DNA from: Tetragonia tetragonoides
Taxonomy: Eukaryota > Streptophyta > Magnoliopsida > Caryophyllales > Aizoaceae
DNA: 64,000 bases
Direction of reading: 5' to 3'
Assembly: GCA_038025085.1 (NCBI GenBank)
Contig: CM076153.1
Coordinates: 5,239,501 to 5,303,500, forward strand
The translations under genes were made by a program, and so were the position numbers. The notes beneath the pieces are model-generated. The model did not search any database. It worked only from the letters and a program-made list of their open reading frames with translations, and was not told where the DNA came from. This document shows positions 36,692 to 47,600 of this stretch, one piece after another (positions within the stretch are counted from its first letter, which is position 1; each line of letters starts with the position of its first letter).

Positions 36692-36872
36692 TTATGGTGG
36701 TATTGGTGGCTGGTGGGGTGGTTATGGTGGTGTTGATGGCTGGTTGGGTAAAGGGAGGAGAGAGAATGAGAAGGGAAGGGTAAGGGCATATTTGGAAAAT
36801 GGATGCCAAAGTTAACTTTTCTTAATCTCCGTGCCATTTCAATGTGCCCAAGTAAAGGTGGGACGGAGGGAG
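36046..36872. mobile_element. Stowaway-type element with G-rich core
   Basis: Ends start CTCCCTCCGTCTCACCTTTA at the left and, reverse complemented, CTCCCTCCGTCCCACCTTTA at the right. They agree over 28 of 29 bases and are flanked by TA on both sides (36044-36045, 36873-36874). CTCCCTCCGT ends and a TA target are the Stowaway/Tc1-mariner signature. At 827 bp it is long for a Stowaway MITE. The interior 36440-36740 is strongly G-rich on the plus strand and includes a 40-base GA repeat. No transposase was found. Confidence 0.85.
36645..36684. repeat. (GA)n microsatellite inside Stowaway element
   Basis: A pure GA run of about 40 bases embedded in the G-rich core of the Stowaway-type element. 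Confidence 0.9.
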
Positions 36873-36874
36873 TA

Positions 36875-38103
36875 TATTTTTGGACTCCAAAAGGATGAAA
36901 GAGTGAGTACGAATTCAATTTTAAAAAATTATAAGTCTGAATCTAACCCGAGATTCAAAAAGTCCAACGTAAACTGTCTAAATAGGATGAATTGAATTTT
37001 GAATTTAACCCATATGAGTTTCACTCCCTACTGAGGGCTATAAAGCACTACTCTATTAATATTAACACTATAAACATAGAGAGCAAATCAAATCTAACTA
37101 ATTAAGTCATTAACTACACTCCCGTGCATGAATGACTAATTGATGATCTTACATATTTTACATTGAATACCTAGTTGATTCTTCATTTACAGTAGTTACA
37201 GGTGACAAGTTGGTACATGCTTATTCAACTCCGCCTGAGAACATACATAATAATATTAAAATAGATAAGAAAAATAGAGCACATTAAGGGATAACTACTA
37301 CTAAAAAAAAAGGCCTAAAAACAAAGAATGACAATACGAAATAATAAAGTAATACTTTTGGTCGATGCTTCCTATAACCGTCGTCCAGATAAAAAAACAA
37401 CTACTATTCTAATACGATACCGATATCTTGAACACTCTCTCTTAAACGTAAACGCTCCCTTTTTGTAAACAATCACACGAAATCGGCTATTAGTCACTCT
37501 AAAAAAAAAAAACCTAGACAACACCAAAATGTATTTTATTCGGGATGAGATGAAAGAGTGATGATCATCATAATCTTCTAAATCTCCTCTTTGGACACCG
37601 ATGGTTCAGTTATTTTTTTGGACGTTTTTAGTAAGTGACCTATGTTTATGTCCAACATAACTTGACCTAACAAGATAAGTAAAGGAGAATGGAGAAGCAC
37701 AAGACGGGAGTTTGATATTGACAATTTGACATACCCAAGCAAATCGGCCGCATGAAGACCGGTACCATATTACACCAGGACTACATTAAAACGCGCGTCA
37801 CTTAACAAATCCGTGATCCACCAAGTTTGTTTCCATGCAACATGACAATTTCCTTAACAGCCCAACATGTGGTGTGGTGTGGTGTGGTGTGGTGTGGTGG
37901 TGGTCTTCAACTAAAACACACATCCAAACTCACTCTTCCTTCCTGTAATTCTCATCCATTCACTCTCTTTCTCTCTCATCACCACCTAATAGCCTAACTT
38001 AATCAAAATCCACAACACTGTATCTACACAATCAACAGTATTATTAACACGACAAGCAACCCAATTCATTCATATTCATCAAGGGAAATCAATCAATAAT
38101 ATA
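36875..38103. other. Upstream region of the aminotransferase gene
   Basis: AT-rich DNA with no gene. A GGTGT pentanucleotide repeat lies at 37869-37899. A pyrimidine-rich stretch at 37930-37980 followed by A/C-rich DNA probably represents promoter and leader. No convincing TATA box was found. Confidence 0.4.
37869..37899. repeat. (GGTGT)n minisatellite
   Basis: About six units of GGTGT, roughly 200 bases upstream of the aminotransferase start codon. Confidence 0.85.
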
Positions 38104-41100
38104 ATGGGTCAAGTGCATCTGGAGCAAAAAGAACAAGACTTTAATAATTACGAGAAGACACAAAATATGATTACAATTAAAGGGATTGTTGGTTTGATAA
38201 TGTCACAAATTGATGGTAATGATGATGATAATGACAATACTAAAAGGAAGGTGATTTCTCTTGGAATGGGCGATCCAACTGCATATTCTTGTTTTACTAC
38301 AACTCATGTTGCTGAAGAAGCTGTGACTGATGCTTTATCATCTGGGTTCTTCAATGGTTATGCTCCCACTGTTGGTCTTTCTCAAACTAGGAAGTAAGTT
38401 CATTGTTCGATTTAATTTCATTTCTATTTACTTACACAATTGTCTTTAATTGGTTAATTTTAGTTGTTTGTTTGTTCATTTACATCAACAATGAGAAGAA
38501 TTATTATTTGGGTATATGAAGAATCGATGTTTACAAAGAATTTACTTAGAATGTGGAAAACATTAAATCGATGTTTCCCAGATTTACTTGGCGGAAATCG
38601 CAATGAGGGTTTATAGACTAGAAGGGATGGTAATGGTAAATTAGTTTCCTTTTACACAAACTAAGAAAACCCTTAAATTTCCAAGAGTTTATATACAAAG
38701 AATCAAATGAAGGTTTTTATGACAAGATAGTTGAAGTTAAGAAAGAAGATAACTTTTGCTGCAAATTGCATGTCAAAAATCTAGTCATAATAACCTTCAT
38801 TTGATTCTTTGTATGGGTAGCCTAGGATTGAATGTTTCTAAGAGATTACTTCACATTAGGTTATTACATACAGTAATTTTTTGAACAATTTGGGTACCAT
38901 TATATGTGTTACTCACTATCATTAGTTCATAATCATAATTGTGGTCCACACCATTGATTTTGTACTACAATGGTGGTCTCAAAAGTGCAAAGCCATCAAC
39001 CAAACACTGATTATGATACACATAAGGGGGACAGAACAAGATGCATTTACCCTTCAATGATAATGCTAGGAGTTTCCATAAAGGGAAGCACTAAAGGGTT
39101 TTTTTTATCCCTTTGAACAGAGCAATTGCGGATTACCTTTCTTGTGATCTGCCATACAAATTACACACGGATGATGTTTTTGTAACATCTGGTTGCACAA
39201 ATGCCATAGATATAGCACTATCCATGCTCGCTCGCCCAGGTGCTAATGTGTTGGTCCCAAGACCAGGCTTCCCAATCTATGAGCTTTGTGCTTCCTTCAG
39301 GCAACTTGAAGTTAGGCACTTTGATCTTCTTCCGGACAAGGGCTGGGAAGTTGACATCGACGCAGTTACAGCTCTAGCCGATGAAAAAACTGTTGCAATA
39401 GTTGTCATCAACCCTGGAAATCCTTGTGGGAATGTATACTCTTATCAACACTTGTTCCAGGTTCGTTTCGATCTCCTTTGCATCCATGGGCTCGCGTATG
39501 TCTAAATTTTGGACTTTTTTTTACATCAAACACTGGATGCACTATAATTTTGATTCATTTGTTCATGGCGCATGCATTTAAATTTAATTTAGATAAGAGT
39601 AATGGAATATGATTCGCTTCAGATTGCAGAAACAGCAAAGAAGCTCGGAATTATGGTAATTGCTGATGAAGTTTATGGGCATCTTGCTTTTGGGAAAAAC
39701 CCATTCGTGCCAATGGGAACATTTGGATCAATTGCTCCCGTTCTCACTCTTGGATCCTTGTCAAAGAGATGGTTAGTCCCTGGTTGGAGACTTGGTTGGC
39801 TTGCTTTAACAGATCCCACCTGCATGTTCAAGCAGCCCAAGGTTTATATCATATTCTTAAATTCATATTTTGCGCTTTGATATTACACATATCCAACAAT
39901 TTGTATAAGTTTTAATTATGTTCAATTCTGTCTGTTATCTCAGACGATAGAGTGAATGAACAAGTACTTTGATATCTACGGAGGACCACCCACATTTATT
40001 CAGGTTTCATCCTGTTTGCTAGTATATGCTCTATCAGCTTTGATTGTATTTCTTGAATCAAAATTTCAACATTTTTTTCTCCCTTTGTTCAGATTTGGTA
40101 GTCACTCTTGTAGTGTTATTTGAACTAGTTGGGTGACTACTAAGTTAAACTAATATATTACTCATGTCCTAATTTCAGGCAGCAGTGCCACATATCTTGG
40201 AGAAAACTGACAAGGTCTTCTTCACAAAAACAATTAATATCCTGAAGCAAACATCAAATTTATGTTTCGAGGGCATAAATAAGATCTCCTGCCTCACTTG
40301 CCCACAAAAGCCAGAGGGGTCAATGGCTGTAATGGTAAGATTAAGTTATCTTTTTTGGTTTTACTTAGTAATCCTATCTCGCCTTTTATAGAAGGGGCCT
40401 AATTAAGAATTTGCTTGATTAGAAAATAGGCCAAACACATCCTAGAAAATATATTGTTTGCAGATTGAACAGAGCATTTGGTTGAGTATCATTGCAACAA
40501 TCACTTCATAACGATCTACTTTGTTTTGATTGTTGATTCAACAACCTTCTTTTTTTTGTCCTGGGAATAACTGTGATTTGAGTGGATCAGGAATGTAGGA
40601 AAATGTACTTGCAGTCGATCAATTATCCACGATAACAGATAGTTAGAAAAGAAACCTATGGAAAGGGGTCCGAGATATAGCCTAGGCAATAGGCATTACG
40701 CTGTGCCTATATCGTGGTGTTTTGTCTTTACTTTATTCATTGAGCATATACATTATTTGCTTGTGTTAGTTCTTTGTGAAATTTTATTGCTTATCACATT
40801 AGAGTCTAGCGCCCTATTCACCCATCATGTAGCTCGGGTGTATATGATAACTATTTAGTTAGGTAAAAACAGAGATTACATGTCATTAAGCTAGTCAGAG
40901 TGTCTAATTTTATGAATTAATGCAGGTGAGATTGAATCTTTCTTTGTTGAGAGATATCACAGATGACATTGATTTTTGTTTCAAGTTGGCAAAGGAGGAA
41001 TTGGTCATTATTCTTCCAGGTAAGAAACATAGGGAAAGTATTGAAAAAGTATGTCATGAATTGGCATATTTGAGGGTTCTGGAAAGGAATAATGAGATAA

Positions 41101-41255
41101 AAGTGATGTGATGACTAAGAATTAGCAATGATATTGCAGGAGTTGCTGTGGGAATGAAAAATTGGCTTCGGATCACCTTTGCCGTTGAGCCTTCCTCTCT
41201 TGAAGAAGCACTGGGAAGGATAAATTCCTTCTGTCAAAGACATTCATGCCTATGA
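38104..41255 (+). pseudogene. Tyrosine aminotransferase-like gene with in-frame stop
   Basis: Fold-type I PLP enzyme of the TAT/NAAT family, which transaminates tyrosine to 4-hydroxyphenylpyruvate. Exons are 38104-38393, 39121-39460, 39623-39841, 39944-40003, 40179-40334, 40926-41019 and 41140-41255. All have GT-AG borders and phases that join to 1275 nt (425 codons), the normal family size. Visible motifs are GMGDPTAYSCF, the NPGNPCGN loop (194-201), DEVYGH (225-230) and the PLP lysine in SLSKRW (Lys258). The C-terminus includes PEGSMAV and NWLRITFA. Exon 4 reads T-I-E-stop-M-N-K-Y-F-D: a TGA at 39953-39955 sits where relatives carry Arg, consistent with a CGA-to-TGA transition. A 286-residue product would keep the PLP lysine but lose the C-terminal domain. 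Otherwise the gene is intact, so a recent null allele or a base-calling error are both possible. Confidence 0.8.
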
Positions 41256-41736
41256 AGTTACAATCATTTTACATTGTCAATGCCCTCATTGCCATCCTTT
41301 TGTTCATAGAAGAAAAAAATAAAAAGAAACAAAAAAAAATCCAAGAGTATCCTACAGATTATAACTGTGGTTACAATAGTGTAGTACTAGTAATATAAAT
41401 GAGTATAAGATGTTGTACAAAATCGATACACTTGTACATGTACAAATGGGTATACATACTTAATATCAAGTTCTATTCTTCAAGTGTATATATGGATGAA
41501 TGTGACTTTCTGTTGCTGAGGGGATAGTTTGGTTATATGTTGTTCCATATAGTTTTCTTTGCTCTATCATGAATTACTGCAAGAGAATGTCTTTGGGAAC
41601 AAATGGTGGTGTATAATTTTTGGGACCCCTAGTCTCCTGTCTCACTGGTTAGATCACTCTTCAGGCTTTGATTCCTTGGAGCACCCACTACTTGTTAAGG
41701 CAGTTGAGGAAGTACTTAGTAAACACCATGCATCAC
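41256..41736. other. 3' flank of aminotransferase gene
   Basis: Non-coding DNA containing the probable 3' UTR (AT-rich to about 41480) and then sequence up to the SINE target site. The 16-base target copy AAACACCATGCATCAC ends at 41736. No gene was seen. Confidence 0.45.
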
Positions 41737-41934
41737 AAACCAAGGAGGTGTGGTTGAGTGGTAGGGACTCATCCATCCTTAACCAAGGTCGAGGGTTCGA
41801 ATCTCGCCTTGGGCATGGATCAGCTTTAAAATTCCTTGGCCAGCTGTTCCACCCTTTGAGGTGCTTACAAGCCAGCGCGGGGGATAGTCACTGTAGTCGA
41901 CGGTGGATACCCTTGGTCGTGAACCAAAAATAAA
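41737..41934 (+). mobile_element. Complete tRNA-derived SINE with 16-bp target duplication
   Basis: A perfect 16-base direct repeat, AAACACCATGCATCAC, lies at 41721-41736 and again at 41935-41950. The 198-bp insert starts with a tRNA-like head: an A-box-like TGGTTGAGTGGT at about 41751 and a B-box GGGTTCGAATC at about 41793. It continues into an unrelated body and ends in a short A-rich tail. The intact duplication points to a fairly recent insertion. Confidence 0.85.
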
Positions 41935-41950
41935 AAACACCATGCATCAC

Positions 41951-44693
41951 ACCGTAACACGGGTACTAAACTAGTCAGTATAGAAACATACCATTAATCG
42001 GCTGATCCCAAAATGAAATAAAAAGAAGAAAAATTCCAAAAACATAAAGTTATGCATGTGTAATTGTGTAGTGCTCAAACCCTCAACCTTAAACGTGAGC
42101 CTTAAAAAATTACAGTATCATTCATGAAAAGTTAGAATATACTTACAAATACAAATTTCTCTACGGAGTAGAAATCTCATCAATTTTAGTCATCAATTTT
42201 GTGAAAATAGGATGTCCGCTTTTAACGGCCTACGTTTCAGAAGTGTTATAGAAGTAAGTACAACACTAGCCGTTGGGAGTTCCCAAATTGTCTTTGTCTT
42301 GTGTGTGATTGTCCAAACCTGGTGATGAAATACCTCCACTATCTCATCCAAATTAAGGGCTGTTATGGCCTTATCCGCAATCATCAACATAAAATGGTTC
42401 TGGGTCTTTCTTATACACTACTTCACTATCTCCAACTTCAAAAGCAACCCATTGGAATTTTGAGTAACCCAAATCGACAATTTTTCGGGTCACAAGCGCC
42501 ATTCTCTTCTATTTGGGGTTCGTATTTCGTTTCTTATATTCAATTGCTGTAGTTTTCTGATAATTTGCATGTTGATTATAATATATCTTGTGGATAAGTG
42601 AATTGTTCGAAATTTGGCTTTTTGCTGCTCATAATTCTACATTCTTCTTGTCTCTTGTCTGTCGTTTGTTCCTAATTCGAGCGCAATTGTGCGTGCTTTG
42701 TTTGTATATATTGGTTATTACATTACATTCTGGGTTTTGTCAATGAATTTTTGTAGTAATCAATAGTTAAACTGTTAAAGTTTCATGAATGTGAAAAAGA
42801 ATTGTTCTTCTTTTGCATAGTAGTAATATTCTGATTCTATACATTCAAATAACTACTTGGTATTGCATTGAGCGTCGTTGAATTAAATCATCAATTAACC
42901 TAAATTCCTAAACTTTTTGTTTTTGCATAGAGTGCTGTCAGTATCCCTCAATTTCAATATTGACTGGGTGCATATTGAACAAATTGTTGTCAGGTTAGTT
43001 TACCCCTATACTGACTTTGTTTTTTTTTTTTTTTGAGAGTCCTGTTGATTGACTCTCTCTTGTGGCCAAGTTGAGGAAGCCCCTTGAAGTCTGAAACCCA
43101 AGTTAGTTCAGTAATTTGATGCGCGTCTGCACTTTGCATGTAGTAGGCCATTGAGTTTATTGAATTATGTCATAAGTGAACTAAGAAAGCGTATTTGTGG
43201 TGTGTTGCGTAGGCAAGTACGGAGTACGGACCTTGGTCGGGTTTGCCCAAGCCTAGGTGGCTTGCTTGATTATTGGACATGGGGTAAATGTGTATTCTGT
43301 GCATGCCAGTGTAGGCTCTGGTGGCTCACATAATGAACCTGCTAGAAAGGCCTGTACTGTCGACGTGCTCTGTAGATGGGGTTCAAGTGGGTGACGTGCT
43401 TTTAGTGGCGTATCCAGTCATTTCTGGAGATTGTTGTTCTTTTCTAAAATTCTTAAGTTTAATAGAAACATAAATGCAGTGAAGGCTTTTGTGTCAATAG
43501 TGACACATTGTGCAGATGGAGTCAAAACATGCAAGTGTGGAAGACAAAAGTTGTCCTCTTCAATTATCTAGATCCTATGTTGAATCCTTTTGCTTGTTTA
43601 TGGGAAGTTTGTTCTGTTTCCCTTGAAGCAGAAAAAAAGAAGACAACAACCTTGTTGCATTCTTGGGACAGTTAGCGATATGTGTGTGTCGTATCTTTAA
43701 TCGTTGATGTCCCTGATATTGATATTTTAAAGCATTAGTAATAGGAATATGTACAATTCTACACACAGCAAAGCAGTCACAATTGTAAATATGAGACCTT
43801 TTGTCAAAACAAAGATCTTTTTGTATTAAGTTATGATCTGTATGTTATCTATTGACCCCAGGCTAACATTATACAAGGGCGTGGCTTTGACGTTGTTGAT
43901 GGATGCATGCAAACCAGTGATCCAAGTGCCAAATTTGTTTGAACAATGCTCACTTGTGACATGTCTCATTCCGTCCAATGTGTTTACGAGTTGGTACCAA
44001 TCTTCTCCCTGATTTATTTTGCTTGAATTAATTATTGCTATCGACTTATTTTCCTGTCGTTTTTTAGAATATGATTATTATTACAGGTTCCAACCACTAA
44101 GCCTACTGTCAATTTTGATTCTCTCTTCACAATATGATTAAAAAATGTTGGTTTTCCCTTTTCCACTTTGCTTCTTTGACAATGGAAATCCTCAGCTCCC
44201 TTGGATTGTAATATAACTAGTCACAGGTGTCATCTCCTGATCACCAAACTCTGCATTTGAAGTTTTCTCCTGAAGTTGTCTGACTATTCCACATATATTC
44301 CTGGAGCTTCAGCCATTCTCTTCTCAATGCCAGCCTAAAGAATTTCTTTTCAGATTTTCAGAGGGTTTTCAAATTAGCATGTGGATCTTTGAGGCTTAAG
44401 TGTCTTAGAAAGCTTATGTGCAAATGCAAGCAATTATTGTTCTGAAAACGCCTTTGTCCAAGAAAGCTATACAATGGTACGCAGTCCATCCAAGATGACA
44501 ACGTCATTAAACTATCAAGTAAATGACAGAGTCACTGTTGAATGCAGTGGTTTATATATATGGTCAATGCTTGTTAGTTTATTATAATGAACGATCTTTG
44601 TGCTGGTTAAGTGCAACTTGTTCCAGTATCTTTAATGTATGTTATGATATTCTTCATGAACATGCTTCTGGAATGTTCAATACTGGTGTGCAG
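41951..44693. other. Upstream region and possible 5' exon(s) of the PPR gene
   Basis: This 2.7 kb precedes the first PPR exon I could fix. An ATG at 42325 opens an 83-aa-wide frame (MKYLHYLIQIKGCYG...). A potential donor at 42489 would leave phase 2, which is what the exon at 44694 needs. That makes it a candidate first exon, but the encoded sequence is not recognisable. Alternatively 42.2-42.5 kb is 5' UTR. The remainder is AT-rich with no other gene. Confidence 0.3.
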
Positions 44694-47600
44694 TATATAT
44701 CAAGATCTAAGAAGCTATAACAACTATAGCCGATGGAAAGTGAGAAGTTCCAAAGTTGGGGCTTCTGAGAAGTTCAAACATGATACCATTTATGTTGACA
44801 AACGAGGCAAGTTCAGAAGCTTTAATCACAAAAAGGTCTCGAGGAAAAGAGGTACGATGATTTATTACCCATATTTTTACTCAGCACTCACTGAAATCCA
44901 ACATTTGTTATAGGATATACTTCGTATTTGGTAATATTTATTACGGAAAACAGGTGGTGGTTTAAGGGGACGCGGATGGAAATTTGGTTCTGGGTTTATT
45001 GATGGAGTTTTCCCAGTGCTTAGCCCGCTTGCCCAGAAAATTCTTGAGCTTGTAAAGAAAGAAGTAGATATCAATAGAATTTGGGCCTCCCTGGACACTC
45101 TTCCCCGAACGCATTCCACCTGGGACGACATAATCAATGTAGCTGTCCAACTGCATTTGAACAAAGAATGGGATCTAATTGTGGTGGTGAGGATACTTGT
45201 ATTTACTTCCCCTAGTTCATGTCCATGGCATTCGGTTGCATGCATTTTATGACTGAAGTCCTGTCACGGATTGGACTTGTTTGTTTGTTTTGTTAGTGTG
45301 AATCTCGCATTTAAAAAGAGTAGGAAACAAGAGAAAACATATAAAAGTCTAATATGCTACTTTAGCTACTGTTGATTGGTTTTAGGGTGGACACCCCACT
45401 TGGGCTAGTATGTGGTATTTTCTTCTCACATTGTATTTCAATGCTTTGTGCCATTATAAACAATGCATTACCAGTATGCTATTCGAATTGTGACAGTTGT
45501 AAAAATGATGATTTGTTTGTTGTTATTGGGAGGATTGACACTTAGTAACATTTGTGCAGCTATGTCAATGGGTACTTTACAGGAGCTCGTTCCAACCAGA
45601 TATCATGTGTTACAATTTGATAATCGACGCTTTTGGACAGAAATTTCAGCATATGAAGGCAGAGTACACATATTTAGAACTTCTGGAAGCTGGTTGCATT
45701 CCTACTGAAGATACTTATGCACTTCTTTTGAGAGCATACTGTGCATCTAGATTGTTTGCAAAGGCTGAAGCAATTTTCTCTGAAATGAGAAAATATGGCC
45801 TTCCTTCGAGTATGCCTCTACACTATCTAGTATGTCTTCCCTTCTTTTTCAGAATAACTTCTGCTATCAACTGTTTCCAATTTTCAATTTTTATCATGTT
45901 TTTTACGGAGCCTATGCTAGATGCCTAATACCACACCATGAATTTATAATAAGAAACATGTGCCAAATTATCCGCAGTTCCACACTTTACTCATTTGCGC
46001 AACATAATTTCTGTCACTGTTTCCTAATATAAAATGATGCAATGAACTGGTAAATCCAGTCTCTGGAGTAGAATGCACCTTCAAAGTTGTAATTCTATTT
46101 ACTGATACATGTTGATTACTTAAGCCAAATGATACTGCCTCTGGTTTTAACAACAATGCACACACTTTTATAATTGATTCTGATTGTTCTAGTATGGTTA
46201 ATATCTGTTATTTAATATTGAACCCATAATATCTAAGATAAACAGAAATTCAGATGGCTCAAAAGACTTCGCCAGAAGTAATGTTCGGTCTTTTTTCTTC
46301 TTCTTTCTGGTATAGGTTAAATTTATGTAGTTTTATTTTGTACCAAAGTGAATGTGGTTAAAGCCACAAAGAATAGAGATAATCTGGCATATACTTTTCT
46401 TTCTACATAAAGACTTCTGTGATACATGCTGTATTACATCTCACAAGTTTCTGACACGAACAATAATCATAGATAGGATACTATCCTTGTATTTCATTAT
46501 ATGTGCTCGAAAAGTTATTAGAGTGATCGAACATCGAAGTAGAAACCTCTCTTATCAAGTATCAGTCATCCTGTGTTCTGGTTAACTCTGTTAGAATTCA
46601 GAGTGGCAATACATAAGGGGTGCCTACTATTTTAGGTCAGACCCTAGCTACTGAATAAAAGCAAACCATCAACATGAGGATTCCACCTAAGACGGGATAT
46701 GGGAATCGAATCTATGTAACCTACTCAAAAGCATCAACCAGTCAACTACTTCAAAACAAAAAAGCCATAAATGACACTTAAGTGAGGCCTTTTGATTTTG
46801 GTCCACCATAATCAGTGACATTTTGCTCTGTTAAAAGTATACAAGTCCTAGTCAGTCTATTATCAATATTAGCAGAATGTAAGTTCTCTGACAAACTTAA
46901 CATGGTTACATCCTTGTACCTTGAGCATTTATCATATAATATTCAGTAGATCGTTTAATTAAATATTGCTATGATTTAATGTCTTAGGTGCCAATGTCTA
47001 CAATGCATATATTGAAGGATTGATAAAAGGGGGAAACTCCAAAAAATCGTTGGAGATATTTGATAGAATGAGAAGGGAGTACTGCAAACCAACTACAGAA
47101 ACTTACACAATGTTGATCAATTTATACGGGAAGGTTAGTCAGCAACAAACCATCTTTTATTTAATTTACCAGCATCACCTGCATTGTTTTTATTATGCAT
47201 CACATCTGAAGTTGGTATCTCACGGTTACTTTCATATGATATGTTGGGGCTTGCAATTGATATATTTTTGTTATATTATATTATATGAGCTCTAGTCCCC
47301 CTTGCTCCGTATCTGAGGGATTATGGAGAATGATATGGAAATCCAAAAGTTAGCTGTGGTACAATATCCTAATACTAGCTATCCTCCGTATCTGGGATTA
47401 TGGAGAATGATATGGAAATCCAAAAATTAGCTGTGGTACAATGTCCTAATACTAGCTATCCTCCGTATCTGAGGGATTATGGAGAATGATATGGAAATCC
47501 AAAAATTAGCTGTGGTACAATGTCCTAATACTACCTATCCTGTTTAGTGATTCTTAAATGTTCTAGAGATTGGTTAAGGCTTCTACAACTATGCTCTGTC

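Noticed and set aside
36367..36918. Pro/His/Ser-rich minus-strand open frames
   Set aside because: They are produced by the G-rich, GA-repeat core of the Stowaway-type element and read through its TIR.
39424..39612. Alternative reading frame across aminotransferase exon 2/intron 2
   Set aside because: Overlaps the conserved exon in another frame and runs into intron sequence.
41750..41810. Possible tRNA gene
   Set aside because: A- and B-box sequences are present, but no cloverleaf acceptor stem was evident and the unit sits inside a SINE with target duplications. The same applies to 13675, 57380 and 61731.
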